Shown here one piece after another: positions 37,005 to 48,531 of a DNA stretch of 64,000 bases. The position numbers were made by a program, and so were the translations under genes. Each line of letters begins with the position of its first letter. The first letter of the stretch is position 1. Source of the DNA: Abelmoschus esculentus (taxonomy: Eukaryota; Streptophyta; Magnoliopsida; Malvales; Malvaceae); the NCBI GenBank assembly GCA_035048815.1, contig JAUCBN010000055.1, positions 10,138,501 through 10,202,500 of the forward strand, in the 5' to 3' direction. The notes below the pieces were generated by a model. The model was not told the origin of the DNA. It worked only from the letters and a program-made list of their open reading frames with translations, and did no database searches.

Positions 37005-37115
37005 TATCGAATCAGGTGCATTGTGATGCAACTATTGCTTTCCCTCCTCTTCTAGTAGCAGACAATCGCTTCACGATCGAAAAAACTTTCCGGCATAGTA
37101 TCGCGGTGACAGCAG
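37005..37115 (+). pseudogene. Stray copy of the last exon of deoxyhypusine synthase
   Basis: Reads VHCDATIAFPPLLVADNRF right after a TATCGAATCAG splice acceptor. It is nearly the same as intron end plus last exon of the intact gene at 44182-44262 (VNCDATIAFPLLVAETFAS). The match begins in the intron (ATTGTATCGAATCAG), so it is a genomic, not mRNA-derived, fragment. A frameshift removes the end. It lies 5.5 kb upstream of the intact gene in the same orientation. The following sequence to about 37400 weakly resembles the 3' flank of the gene. Confidence 0.8.
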
Positions 37116-37397
37116 GGACAGAACTAGAATCGAATATTGAGAGGGATAAAAGATTTATTAAGCCTTTCAATCTAAAATTTGAGATAAAATTGTTTTTCTA
37201 TTATTATTTAAATTAAGAAAACTTTAAATATAATTATACCAAAAAATTTAAAAGAGGTAAGAACCCTTCCCACCATCAGCATGGCTCCGTTGGAAGAAAT
37301 GTGAGGGTTTGAAGAATCTCTGATCAATCTTACTAGGTGTTTAGAATTTTAGTTGTGTTGTAGAGGTTATTGATGAACTCAGTGAACTTTTTGGGTA

Positions 37398-37760
37398 GTG
37401 ATGCGGTGGTCGAATCGAATTAATTATAATCAAATTAATTAAAATTTTTGTAATTAACTGTTAACTTAACTGAATTAGTCGTAACCGAATCGAAATTAAT
37501 TCGGTTATTTCCGCTGATTTTTGAATTAATCAGAATTTACTATAAAATTTTGGATAAATTACACAATAGGACTTTAAATTATACTAAAATATCTTTTTAG
37601 TCGTTAAACTTTCATTTTATGCTAATTTGATAAAAGTTTAATGACCAATTTATAATATATCAAAAAATTTAATGATCATTTTATAATTTTTAAAATTTAA
37701 TGATCAAAAATAAATATATGTAATATATATAATATTTAATATATAATAATTTGTAATATA
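37398..37760. repeat. AT-rich repeat, inverted relative of 35071-35587
   Basis: Contains the reverse complement of the core of the 35-kb copy: TATAAAATTTTGGATAAATT, then TTTTTAGTCGTTAAACTTTC and GATAAAAGTTTAATGACC. Its outer end is less clear. Confidence 0.5.
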
Positions 37761-38163
37761 TATAATATTTGATATAATATTATGTTTTATTATTCTTGAT
37801 TGGTTTATTCCTTATTTGTATATGATGATCACTACATGTTATAAGTAAGGATATGAATATTTTTTAACTATTTTTTATTTGTTTTAGGGTTTTAGGGTCT
37901 TTCCTAAATTATTTCAGTTTTTTTTTTCAAATTGCCCCCTAAATACGATGATTTTAGTTCAATTTCGTAAAATTTAAAGTCGCAACAGACCAAAAATTTA
38001 ATGGAAAATTAAGAAAATATGTATAATTCAAGGTTAAAAAAATTTATTAAACCTTTTTTTTAATACTTGAGTTTGACTATAGTTGATAATTTTTGACAAA
38101 ATTAATTAATTGATCTAATCATTTATTTATAATATTTTTCAACTTTTATGTATTAGAATATTG

Positions 38164-39485
38164 GGTTAACTATTGCGCTAGTCACTTTTGTTTACCTTCA
38201 GTACAATTTTAATCACCGATTTTGAAAAACGATCAGTAAAGTCACTTACATCTTCAAGGTATAAACTTTTGGTCACTCCGACGTTAAATGCCGTTAAATA
38301 TTAACGAAAAGATGACATAATACAATAAAAAGGATAAATAACCTAGATAGTCCCTAAATTATCATTTCTCTTTTATTTTATCTTTAATTTGACCCTCAAA
38401 TTTTAAAATTTTATATTTTTACCATCTTTTCAAAAAAAAAAAACCATTTTTCTCTAAAAGAAATTCTTTTTCTACCGAAATCCAACAAAAACATTATGTT
38501 TGAATTTGGACATAAACAATAAATAAAAGAACATACCTCATCTCTTGGCATCCATTTTAATGTGTTTAAGACTTTGTTTTTGTAACAAGTTGATAAACAA
38601 AACAAGAAAGAGATGATTTCAGACAATCAAGAGAAAGCAACCTTGAGAGGTAATAACATTTCTTTGCCTCTCTGTCATTTTAGGATCTTTTTATAAAACT
38701 AAAGCAACCAGCTTTAAGTAGAAATAAGCAATGGGTGATACCTAAAACTAGAAAAAAAAAAAAGAAGAAGTAAAAATGGATGATGAAACAACAATGATTT
38801 ATAGAAAAGCAAGGCAAAGAAGCAAAGGCAAAAGCTTTAGGTCAAAAAATTAAAAAATTTGGTTATTTTTGCTTTTATATCCAAAAAAAAATTTGAGGAC
38901 CACAATTTTAAGTAAAAAATTGTGTGGGGGTGCCAACTTAGGAAACAGTCTCTAATGCTGCCAGCCTGCCCTTGCTCTTCTAACCGCTGTAAGCATACAC
39001 ATCAACTTATCATTCTTCAAATTTTTAGAAAAGACGATAAAAATATAAAATTTTAAATATAATGGGTTGTTTTTGCAGGGTTTTACTACGGTCATCGACA
39101 TTGACGACGGGTAGGCGGCATGGTTTCGGAAGGGTGATGTTGTAGCCACATAATAAATTGTTGATACAAAAAAAATTAGAAGAAAGGGTTAGGGTTTAAG
39201 TTATAGAATATTTTTAGAAAAGATGGTAAAAATATAAAATTTTAAAATTTGAGGGTCAAATCAAAGATGAAGTAAAAGAAAAATGATAATTTACGGACTA
39301 TATAGGTAATTTCTCCTTTTTTATTGTATCATGTCATCTTTTCGTTAATATTTAACGGCATTTAACGTCGGAGTGACTAAAAGTTTACATTCCGAAGACA
39401 TAAATGACTTTACTGATCGTTTTTCAAAATCAATGACTAAAACTGTACTGAAGATAAACAAAGGTGACTAGCCCAATAATTAACC
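38164..39485. mobile_element. Long-TIR DNA element, probable MULE
   Basis: The outer 270 bases on each side (38164-38430 and about 39215-39485) are inverted repeats that start GGTTAAYTATTG and continue through CTAGTCAC, TTCAGTAC, GAAAAACGATCAGTAAAGTC, TTTAACGG and GAGGGTCAAAT-like blocks. About 1.3 kb in total, with about 785 bp inside. The interior has no recognised gene; short minus-strand frames (60-70 residues) match nothing I know. Long TIRs suggest a Mutator-like element, but no 9-bp target duplication is visible, so the class is inferred. Confidence 0.65.
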
Positions 39486-39733
39486 TTAAAATGATACTGA
39501 TTTTGACACTCATATTTTTTTGAAGAACTTTTGGTCATTAGTTTTATTAGAAAGTGTGAACTGACCTGAACTTTCAATTTTTTTTTTATTTTTTTGTGTT
39601 CTTTTTATTTTATTTGAAAATTTGTTAAATTTAGTATATTATTAAAGCTTATATTTTAATAAATAAAGTAAAACAATTATCACCTGACATTAAATATTTT
39701 AATTAATCAATCAATCAATTATTAAATAATTAC

Positions 39734-39880
39734 TGATTAAAGGAACGATTATTGTTCTAAAGGTCACGGGTTCGAGTACCAGTGATGTTAGCTGAATGAT
39801 TGAGCGATCAATGTCAAATGGTGAAGATTATATTCTAGAATAGATACTACTATAATCACTATTAGTTAATTCATAAAAAA
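39734..39880 (+). mobile_element. tRNA-derived SINE, copy 2
   Basis: Contains a box-A-like TGATTAAAGGAACG, then GGTTCGAGTAC (box B of RNA polymerase III) at 39769-39779, separated by the ATTGTTCTAAAGGTCACG spacer common to all copies here. The tail ends near AATCACTATTAGTTAATT. Confidence 0.65.
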
Positions 39881-40344
39881 ATTATACAATTTTGATTAAA
39901 AATTTAATAATTTAAAAATATTAATTAATTAAAATAATTTATTTATATTTAATTAAACTCATTTTTATACTCCCTAATTAATAGAATTAATAAGGTTATA
40001 TAAATAATTTATTTCTTTTCAATTATCATATAACTTAACAAATGCTATAATTTATTTTTAAGTTATACTTTTATACATTTTCCCCTTTGGTTTGGTGTGT
40101 CTATCGATATTTTAAAACAGATATTATTAATTAACGGTTTTGTAATAAAAAAATGTTAAAAAAAACTTTTAATATTTTTTTAATTAATTGGACATACAAT
40201 AAACTGGTGGTAGGCATTTATTCCATAATGAACCAATAGTGTAAGGTGGAATTATTAAAATATTGTTTTTAGTTTTTTATTTATAAAAATATAGCTTTTT
40301 ATAAATTATTTTTAATAATATTATTGTTCAAATTAAAAAAAAAA

Positions 40345-40565
40345 CGAATAGATTACAATCCGTTTTGAATAATATTTTACCCAAAAATAATAAAAAATAA
40401 CATTGTTCAAAGACGGATGGAATGCAATCCGATTTTAAATAGTGTTTTATCTAAAAATTTTAGATTATTGTTTGAAGACGGATGGATTATAATCCGACTT
40501 TAAACAATATTACTTTTTTATTATTTTTGGATAAAACATTATTTAAAGTCGGACTATAATCTACT
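40345..40565. repeat. Degenerate 64-70-bp tandem repeat with CAATCCG core
   Basis: Three units carry GATTACAATCCG (40351), AATGCAATCCG (40421) and GATTATAATCCG (40485). Each is followed by TTTRAAYARTRTT and an AT-rich spacer, and the second and third are preceded by AAGACGGATGGA. An inverted relative (AAAGTCGGACTATAATC) closes the block near 40545-40562. Confidence 0.6.
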
Positions 40566-41059
40566 TATCTTCTGATTATTACAGTAAAGTACCATATTAT
40601 TGACAATAAAGTGAGAAGTATCGTATTGATGTAAAAAAATTAACAACAATATTAACAAAAAAAATTCCAATATTTAACAAAATTTAGTTTTTATTTAGAA
40701 GAATAACATTTTAATTGATGTCACCGAAAAGAGATAGATATACGTTAGGTTTGAAAAAAAAAACCTCTTACCCTTATCTATAATATTTTATCTTTATTTT
40801 AATATATTTTTAAAAAATAAAATAACTATTAATTTATCATTTATATTTTATTTTTAATCATTTTAAGTTTTTCGATAAAATATTATTTTTGGAAAATAAA
40901 ATAATGTTGGATGTATTATTCCATCGTCATGACATGGAATATTACAGATTCTTGAACAAATAACACATAAATGAATTAATTGGTTAATTATCAGGTACAT
41001 GATCCATGTCCAGATAAGATACCATATGAATGAGTATTATTGAGTCAGAACATGGACCC

Positions 41060-41215
41060 TCCATATTCTATAGGTAACAAATTTGAGTATTTAATTGATA
41101 TAAAAATGGTTGTATTCGATCTTATCGTTCAATCACTATACTGATATTATTGGTGCTCGAATTCGTGATCTGTAAGAACAACAATCGTTCTTTTAACCAC
41201 TGAGGTCAGATGGCT
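41060..41215 (-). mobile_element. tRNA-derived SINE, copy 3
   Basis: On the minus strand: TCAGTGGTTAAAAG (box A, about 41205-41192), then the AACGATTGTTGTTCTTACAG spacer and a slightly decayed box B (AATTCGAGCACC, about 41163-41152). The same body as the copy at 45665-45835 follows. Confidence 0.65.
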
Positions 41216-42360
41216 CGTGCATATTAATAGATATTTTTTAATCGTATAAAATATGTTGTTTTATGTATTTTTATATTCGTATTAATGATTTAAATATATC
41301 TATCTTATACTCATTTTTTTTTATAAATGCTACTGAATTTTTATTAAATCCATAAAAAATTATAATTATATCGTAATCAAAAAACAAAATAATTTATTTT
41401 ATTTTTCGAATTACTATATTTATTACGGTACCTTAAAAGTTATAAATTCAGCTGAATCTTACTTTAAACAATAAATAATAAAGTGTCTCTAGAGGTTAGT
41501 TCAGGAGTTTTTTTTTTTTAACAATTTTCTAAAATAAAAATAAATACAATATTTCGAGATTTAAAATAAAAAGTATATTTTTTTAATAAAAAACTAAAAT
41601 TATATTTAAATAAAAATTCCTATAAAAATACAAGTTTTTTTTTTATATATATAAAATGACCACATTGTTATGTTAGGACAATTTTAGCAGTTGGAAAGAA
41701 ATCAATCATGTGTTTTACATTTTATTCTTCGACCCATTTTTATATTAATATTGTTGATATGGGTATCCAATATGTCCCATTTTTTTTTTTAAAAAAATAA
41801 TAATTTAGTTATTATTATTATTATATAACCCATTATTGATCACATTTTTATAATTTCACATTTTTTTTATTTTTTTTTTGGGTTAATTTGACCAAAACAA
41901 AAGTTCACAAGCCAATATAACGAAAATTACAAAATTCATGGGTCATTTGGCCTTTGGGGGAATAATGCAATACCAAACAATTTTTGAAAATAAGAATATT
42001 GGAGTACATTTTGAAATCTACGATAAAACCTATACTGCAAGAAAGAATCGTCAACTATATATATTGATCTGAGTGAAAACGTCGTCCGTAAATAACGATT
42101 TTTCTTTATTTTATCTTAAATCAATAAAAAATATTTAATATTTAATCTAAAATCTGCGGATGATATTCTCATCTAAATCGTCATCTGCAGATAATGACTT
42201 TTTCGTGTATTAATTTTTATCCCAATCTTAAAATATATCTCAATACCCCTTATTGTCTAAAATATTAAAATTGTTTATCGTATTTATAAAACTAGTCAGA
42301 TATTTTATGTTAATTATTTTTTTTTCTTTCCCCAATTTTTTATTGTGGGGTCCCATAGTT
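41216..42360. other. Intergenic DNA upstream of deoxyhypusine synthase
   Basis: AT-rich with several poly(T)/poly(A) runs. A dispersed repeat lies at 42055-42215 (listed separately). No gene is recognised. Confidence 0.4.
42055..42215. repeat. Dispersed GAGTGAAAACGTCGTC-type repeat, copy 1
   Basis: Shares the phrases CTGAGTGAAAACGTCGTC, then TTTATTTTATCTTAAA and AAATCGTCATCTGCAGATAATGACTTTT with the block at 50335-50545. Within each block the two halves are rough inverted repeats (GAGTGAAGACGTC versus GACGATTTAG). Confidence 0.5.
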
Positions 42361-42367
42361 TATGGGT

Positions 42368-42375
42368 TATATAAA
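42368..42375 (+). promoter_or_regulatory. Probable TATA box of deoxyhypusine synthase
   Basis: TATATAAA about 190 bases before the ATG. The distance would leave a leader of roughly 160 bases, possible for this gene. Confidence 0.45.
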
Positions 42376-42562
42376 GTTTAGCTTTGGTGACAAACTAGCA
42401 ATCTCAATACCAATCTAAGCCTTGGTATGTATCTTCTTTTCAGTTTATGGTTCAATTTTTGAAGTATTGCATAATATCAAAACAGTCCTTAGTATTTGAC
42501 TGAATGATCATTTTGGTCTATATTCTTCTTTCTATGCAATTTTCTTGTTGAAGAAGGTGATC

Positions 42563-44262
42563 ATGGATGACAAGGTCGTAAACTCCGCACACTCGGCGGT
42601 TTTCAAAAACTCGGATTCACTCGAAGGGATTTGTCCTCGAATCGAAGGATATGATTTCAATGAGGGTGTAAACTACTCCAAGCTTCTCAAATCCATGGTC
42701 TCCACTGGTTTTCAAGCTTCCAATCTTGGAGAAGCCATTGAAATCGTCAACGACATGGTTCGTTTATCGAATTAATACCTGTATTCGATGCCTATTCGGT
42801 AATAAATTCGAGTAAATATATAATCATTTCGATTCGTAAAAGCATACTTGACCAATGCAGTTGGACTGGAGGCTTTCTAGTGAACCTATAGCTGAGGGCA
42901 GCAGTGACAAGGAGAAGGATCCTGCCTATAGAGAATCAGTGAGAACCAAGGTGTTTCTGGGTTTCACATCGAATCTCATTTCGTCCGGTGTTCGAGAAAG
43001 CATTCGATATCTTACCGAGCATCGTATGGTGAGTCCCGAGCCGGAGTTTGTTTTATATATAGGATCGGTAATGCCTTGTGCATGTCGATTTAACCGGTGT
43101 TGGTCTCGGAATGAGTTCAGGTGGATGTAATAGTGACTACAACCGGTGGCATAGAAGAGGATCTTATAAAGTGTCTTTCTCCGACGTACAAGGGCGATTT
43201 TTCGCTCCCCGGTGTTCAGTTGCGTTCGAGGGGACTGAATCGAATCGGAAACTTGTTGGTTCCTAACGATAATTACTGCAAATTTGAGGATTGGATCATG
43301 CCACTTCTGGATCAGATGTTGAAGGAACAACTTGAACAGGTACTTTAAAACATATATTTTGTTCTCATGCCATAACCTATGTTTTACATTTTTATACTAT
43401 GCATACTGTCGTACTTTTTTATACTATGCATGTTCGTTCTACGGTTCATGTTCGTAATATCATCCCTAAAGTTTAAACCCGTATTTTTTTTTCTTAACAG
43501 AATGTGTTGTGGACTCCATCAAAATTAATTGCACGCTTGGGACGAGAAATAAACAATGAAAATTCTTACCTCTACTGGGCATACAAGGCAAGTGGCCGTA
43601 CCAACTGAGCCTATTTGCCTTTATGTTCTGTTTAATTAACTGTGCTCCCATGGAAAGCCTCATTTTTGTTAATTTTTTGTATTGTCCAGAACAATATACC
43701 TGTCTTCTGTCCTGCCTTAACAGACGGATCTTTAGGGGATATGTTGTATTTCCATTCTTTTCGCAACCCCGGTCTGATCGTCGATCTAGTGCAAGGTACG
43801 TTACGATTCATGACACATATTGTATTCGATACTCGCAGATAAATTTGAGTAACATACCTGTTCACAGATGTTAGAGCTATGAATAGTGAAGCAGTCCTTG
43901 CAAGTCCTAGGAAAACAGGCATGATAATTCTAGGAGGCGGATTGCCGAAGCATCACATCTGTAACGCTAATATGATGTGTAACGGTGCCGATTATGCCGT
44001 TTACATAAACACGGCTCAAGAGTACGACGGAAGTGACTCGGGAGCCCGTCCGGACAAGGCTGTTTCGTGGGGGAAAATACGATCCTCTGCTAAAAAAGTT
44101 AAGGTATGCCATTGAAGCTAAAACTGTTGTGCCATTCATCTGTATCCTTCCTCACTCGATTTCGTGATCGTATCGAATCAGGTAAATTGTGATGCAACAA
44201 TTGCGTTCCCTCTGCTGGTAGCGGAAACATTCGCTTCGAGGTCGAAAAGATCGACGGTCTAG
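42563..44262 (+). CDS. DHS: Deoxyhypusine synthase
   Basis: Makes the first step of hypusine formation: NAD-dependent transfer of the aminobutyl group of spermidine to one lysine of eIF5A, in the cytosol. Seven exons, 42563-42757, 42861-43028, 43121-43339, 43501-43587, 43690-43795, 43868-44103 and 44182-44262, give 364 codons (363 residues), near the plant length of about 370. Landmarks are FLGFTSNLISSGVRESI, VTTTGGIEEDLIKCL, LTDGSLGDMLYFHS, the catalytic lysine (about 286) in GGGLPKHHICNANMMCNGAD and YINTAQEYDGSDSGARPD. The donor after exon 4 is AAG|GCAAGT, a GC-AG intron; all others are GT-AG. The residues PDKAVSWGKIRSSAKKVK differ slightly from the usual PDEAVSWGKIRGSAKTVK. No stop or frameshift is seen. 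Confidence 0.93.
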
Positions 44263-44399
44263 TTCGATTACTTCTTTCGAAGAGTGCAGATTCATGTGTG
44301 GATTTTATTAGCAATCTTTCTTGTTGTTGGAATTACTGGTTGGTTTGGGGTTGTGATGGAAGAACTTAGTGAGGTTTATGTGGCTGGTAATGTGTATCA

Positions 44400-45660
44400 T
44401 TTAATGGTTCAATAATTGCAGCAATTCCTTTTTCTAATATAAAATAAATGTTTAAATTATATTTTCTAATATAAAATAAAATAATTCTAAAACAAACGAT
44501 GTACACCATTACATATTATTAATATAATATATTATTACACGCTATTAATTTTTTAAATAATTTTTAAATTATTATAAAAAAATCTAAAAAATAACGTACA
44601 ATTAATCATATTTTAAAATAATACCTAATTCTCAAATACTTAAACCTTAATCTTAAAATTTTAAAATTTTAAAATTTTAAAATTACAAATCTTAAATCCT
44701 AAAACTCTAATTTTCCTGTATTTAAACTCTAATCTTAAATTGCGTGTGATCAACATTTGCTGATATCGATATTTTATTAAATGGGTACTATAATTGATAA
44801 AAATTTATATTATAAATAATTTCCATCACTTTATTTATGAAATTAATTAATTAAATATATTTATTTTATTTATTTTTATATTTTTCAAATGAATTTTTAT
44901 TAATATTTATTGTAAATTAAATTTAAAAATAATTTTTATCAAATAAAAATTCATTTAACAAAAAGTGAAGTAAAAATTAATAAAAAATATATTAGTTAGT
45001 TAATTTTATAAATAACGTGATGAAAATTAATTCATGATATAATTTTTATAATTAAGGTAGTTCCTACTTTTTACTGGGAATTAATTTTGTTCAGGTGCAA
45101 ATGCTAAAATATGGTTAATTATACTATAAGCTTTTGAATTTTTTAATAATAGTTTAAATTTATTAAAAAATAATTATAAATAATATATTATATTAATAGT
45201 ATATAAAACTGTACGTCGCCTGTTTTATAAAATATTTATTTTGTCCCATTGCCAAAACTAAATATCTATTTTTATCAATCTCCACCACTTTATATGAGTC
45301 AATTTGTCTTTATTTTATAATATATCGATTTTATTGTCCATGAAAAAAAATACATAAATTCAGCTGAATCCGACTTCTCATAATTTCTTTGATTTCGGAA
45401 AAAAAAATGTATTTTAATATGATTTTTTTATTAACTTTTAAAAAATATATTCGATAAAGTTTAGTTCCATGTAATTTCTTAATTTTTTAAAAAGAAATTA
45501 TTAAATAATTTTTTTATCTGTTTTTTTTAATCTTAAACGTTGTTTTTAGAGAAGTTAAAAGTTTTAATATTTTTTTAAACACAACTTTTCATTTAATCTC
45601 GTATTTTTTAACAAAATATCTAAATTAATTGCGCAAAGTCTAAATTAAATATACCATACA
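44400..45660. other. Intergenic DNA downstream of deoxyhypusine synthase
   Basis: Very AT-rich. A small tandem run of TTAAAATT units occurs near 44655-44682. Imperfect inverted repeats around 44860-45000 are the only other structure. No gene. Confidence 0.4.
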
Positions 45661-45664
45661 TAAT

Positions 45665-45835
45665 TACGAGTCATCTAATCTTAGTGGTTAAAGAAACGGT
45701 TGTTGTTTCTACAGGTCACGGGTTCGAGCATCAATAATGTCATTATAGTGATTCAGCGATCAATGTTCAATTGTTGATAGTATTCATTAGAACAAAAACT
45801 ACTGTAGTTTGTAATCATTGTAGCTAATTAAAAAA
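45665..45835 (+). mobile_element. tRNA-derived SINE, copy 4 (best preserved)
   Basis: Box A TTAGTGGTTAAAG at 45681-45693 and box B GGTTCGAGCAT at 45721-45731 give the internal RNA polymerase III promoter with a spacing of about 30 bases. Between them is the family spacer AACGGTTGTTGTTTCTACAG. The element ends at CATTGTAGCTAATT followed by an A-rich run near 45828-45837. Confidence 0.72.
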
Positions 45836-45837
45836 AA

Positions 45838-46395
45838 ATACATCACACTAATAGCTCGACTTCTAAATTCACCTTAATTTTAAAAATATTTTTAATCTTC
45901 TTTTAAGGTTGATTTTTTTCCCTCCCCGTCTTAGCTCAAAAAGTAAGTTATCATATTTGAATTCATCCGTCTTAAAATTATATATATTTTATTTCATTAC
46001 GAAAACGTAAGAATTAAAAACCGACATCAACTCGTCCTTAAAAATAATGTGATAATTTAACTAAAAATATTTAATAATATCTTATATATATTTTATAAAA
46101 ATAATAATATATAAATATATTTAAAAATTTACTCTAAACTCTACCCGCCTGATACTCGAAATTCTTACTAAAATTCCTAATCAGATCGGGTAGAAATTTA
46201 TTCATCATCCCTATAAATAGTATAGCTCAGATCTTAAATGAAACATATTCAAATGCGTAGATCAAATTTGAAGTACTGTATTTATTTTAACATGTCTATA
46301 CACTAAGTAATTATGTTTTTAAATTTTGATCGTACAATATCGATTGCCCCTCCCCATTACATCCCACACATCTCCGTCCCTGTGTCTAATACTAA
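45838..46395. other. Intergenic DNA
   Basis: AT-rich, with no gene seen. A few CGGGTAGA and CTACCCGCC phrases near 46141-46195 suggest another degraded hAT-like end. Confidence 0.35.
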
Positions 46396-46794
46396 CATCA
46401 AGCATTGCCTGATTCTCTTCCAAACTTGTTTGCACTGAAGAAATTGTTGCTAAGAAGGTGTGAGCTCTTCATGAAACTATCACCTCTGGTTGGCAAGATC
46501 AACAACCTCGAAGAGCTCGATTTGAACGAAACCGAGATACCGAGTGTTCCCATTGATGGTGAAAAACTAGGGAAGTTAAGAGTGTTGAAGGTGTCTATGG
46601 GACATACAAACTTCAGAGAAAGAAAGCAGTTGCAGTCAAACATGGTGCTTCATCCTGAGATGACTTCGAGTCTCTCCCGGTTGATCGAGTTAAGCATCGT
46701 TGTCGATATATCGAACGTGTGGTGGCATGATTTCGCAGGGGAAGTTGTCAAAGGAGTATGCAACTTAGCGGAGTTAAGCTATAGGTCTTGAGAA

Positions 46795-46950
46795 GAAAAA
46801 AAAAACGCGCGAAACTATTGCGTCGTTGATTTCAGCAACGTTTTTTAAACGTCAAAAAGGTTTTTAGCTGCGGTAAAAAAAACGTTGTTATAAAATTAAA
46901 AAAAACGTCATTGAAAAACTATTTTGTTGTAGCCGTTATTATGTTTCAGA
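46795..46950. mobile_element. Possible miniature CACTA-type element
   Basis: A short block with repeated AACGTTTTTT, AAAACGTTGTT and AACGTCATTG motifs in both directions, as in the subterminal regions of CACTA elements. The right end, read on the minus strand, is GGCTACAACAAAATAG, close to the CACTACAAGAAAA terminus of that superfamily. It sits between two LRR-coding pieces, so it arrived by insertion. The left end is unclear. Confidence 0.45.
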
Positions 46951-47169
46951 TTTACTGTTAGTCATCATAAAAGGAGAAATGCTTATGTTTTCGACCTCGT
47001 TCTACTTGGACCGACATGCAAACGCTATGAGTCTATCCGAATTCAGGACCGAGAACATGCTGAAGCTGAAGTTTTGTTTGTTGTTTGAGTGTAACAAGAT
47101 GGAAACCATTATCGACGGAGATGAAGTCGATCCGACCCTGTTTCTGTAGAAACCGTTTTCGAATCAATC

Positions 47170-48531
47170 ACTGTTGTAATAACCCATTCCCTTAGAGCCC
47201 ACATTAAAATTACACCCAGCCCACAACAATTAAACCTAAAAGAAACCCTAGCCGCCTCTTTCCCAAACCATGTTCTGCAACCACCACCTCCCATGGTTAC
47301 AAGCTCCTCCACGTGGCTGCCACGTGTCCCGACGTGATTAGCCCTGAAAGTCGGCCACCGTTCGAGTCTTTTTCACCGCTTGCAACCACCGCCCAAACCT
47401 GTAAAGTAACCACAAGAAAAGCATAAAATCAGATCTGAAACAAAATGGCAAAGATCTTTTTTATTTTATAATGTAAAATATGGGTATAAAACCCAACATG
47501 AACCATGTAATCAGGGAACCACGAAATCAATCGAAAAAAAAAACAAGAAATTCAAAGAAAAAATCTAGATCCAAAGCCATTCAATACTCGAAACCCAAAT
47601 CAAAACAAAAAGAGAGAAGATTTGAGCGATATCGAAGCAAAAAAAAAGAAAAAAAGAAAGGAAACCGAAACTTATCTCATAGATCTACTCCGATATATGC
47701 TTCTTCTCAAAAAATCGACTTCATATTCGAGATTCTCGTTTCGAGAGCTTTCAGAAAAGTATAAACTTGGTGAATTCCGGCCACCGGGAGAAGGTGCTGA
47801 CCACCAGCAGAGACAGAGAGAACAAAGAAGTTCCTCTGATTTTTTTCAAGGGATGATGCACAAATGATTTTTTTTGTCATAAAAGGGGGTATTTAAAGGG
47901 ATTCAAAATGACGTTGTTTTGACACCTCAGACCCGTTAGCCAAATCCGGTCTAGGACCCGAACCCGCGTGTAACCCGCAAAAATGGACAAATCACATTGT
48001 CAGTCCTTGAGCTTTCAGCATGTTCGCATACTGGCCTTCCAGTTTGTACTTTCTTCAATTTTGGTCCCTGTTTTTGCTAATTTAGGTTCTATATTTCGAT
48101 TTTATCTGATTTTAGCCACTGATCTTTACAATTTAACCCTATATTTTTATATTTATTTCACTTTTGCACATATTATTACTATTTTAACCCTAATGATTTT
48201 TATTTTGCAGATTTGGTCACTTTTTTTTTATTATTTTATTATACTATTTTTCTTATTTAATATTTTTATTTTTATTTTGCAGATTATATTTTAAAATTAA
48301 TGGGATCGCAACGATAATTTTAACTACCGAAATTATAATTTCGATCATATAAAATATTTTATAACCGATAGGTACCAATTTTGGGCGTTGTGGGGGTGCT
48401 CATCCTTCCCCACGCGTAACAGACTCCCGAATCCAGCTCTGGTTCGCAGACCCTTATTTTTGGTGTTTCAATTGCACCGTAAAAAATGATTGGTGGCGAC
48501 TACCCAAACCAAAACCGGTGATTACAACTGC
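47170..48531. mobile_element. Solo LTR of a gypsy-type retrotransposon
   Basis: The LTR is 47175-48526 (1352 bp). It begins TGTAATAACCC and ends GGTGATTACA, short inverted ends of the TG..CA type. The flanks ACTGT (47170-47174) and ACTGC (48527-48531) match at four of five bases, as expected for a 5-bp target duplication. Near the right end is TGATTGGTGGCGACTACC, a phrase common near the end of plant gypsy LTRs. LRR-coding sequence lies on both sides, so the element landed in a resistance gene and later recombined to a solo LTR. Small frames inside it are not genes. Confidence 0.72.

Noticed and set aside
36836..37216. A 126-residue open frame as a gene
   Set aside because: Only the middle (37005-37115) resembles a real protein, the DHS last exon including its intron border. 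The rest is translated AT-rich repeat.
47480..48294. Basic and hydrophobic frames between 47.5 and 48.3 kb
   Set aside because: They fall inside the solo LTR and reflect low-complexity A-rich and T-rich sequence.
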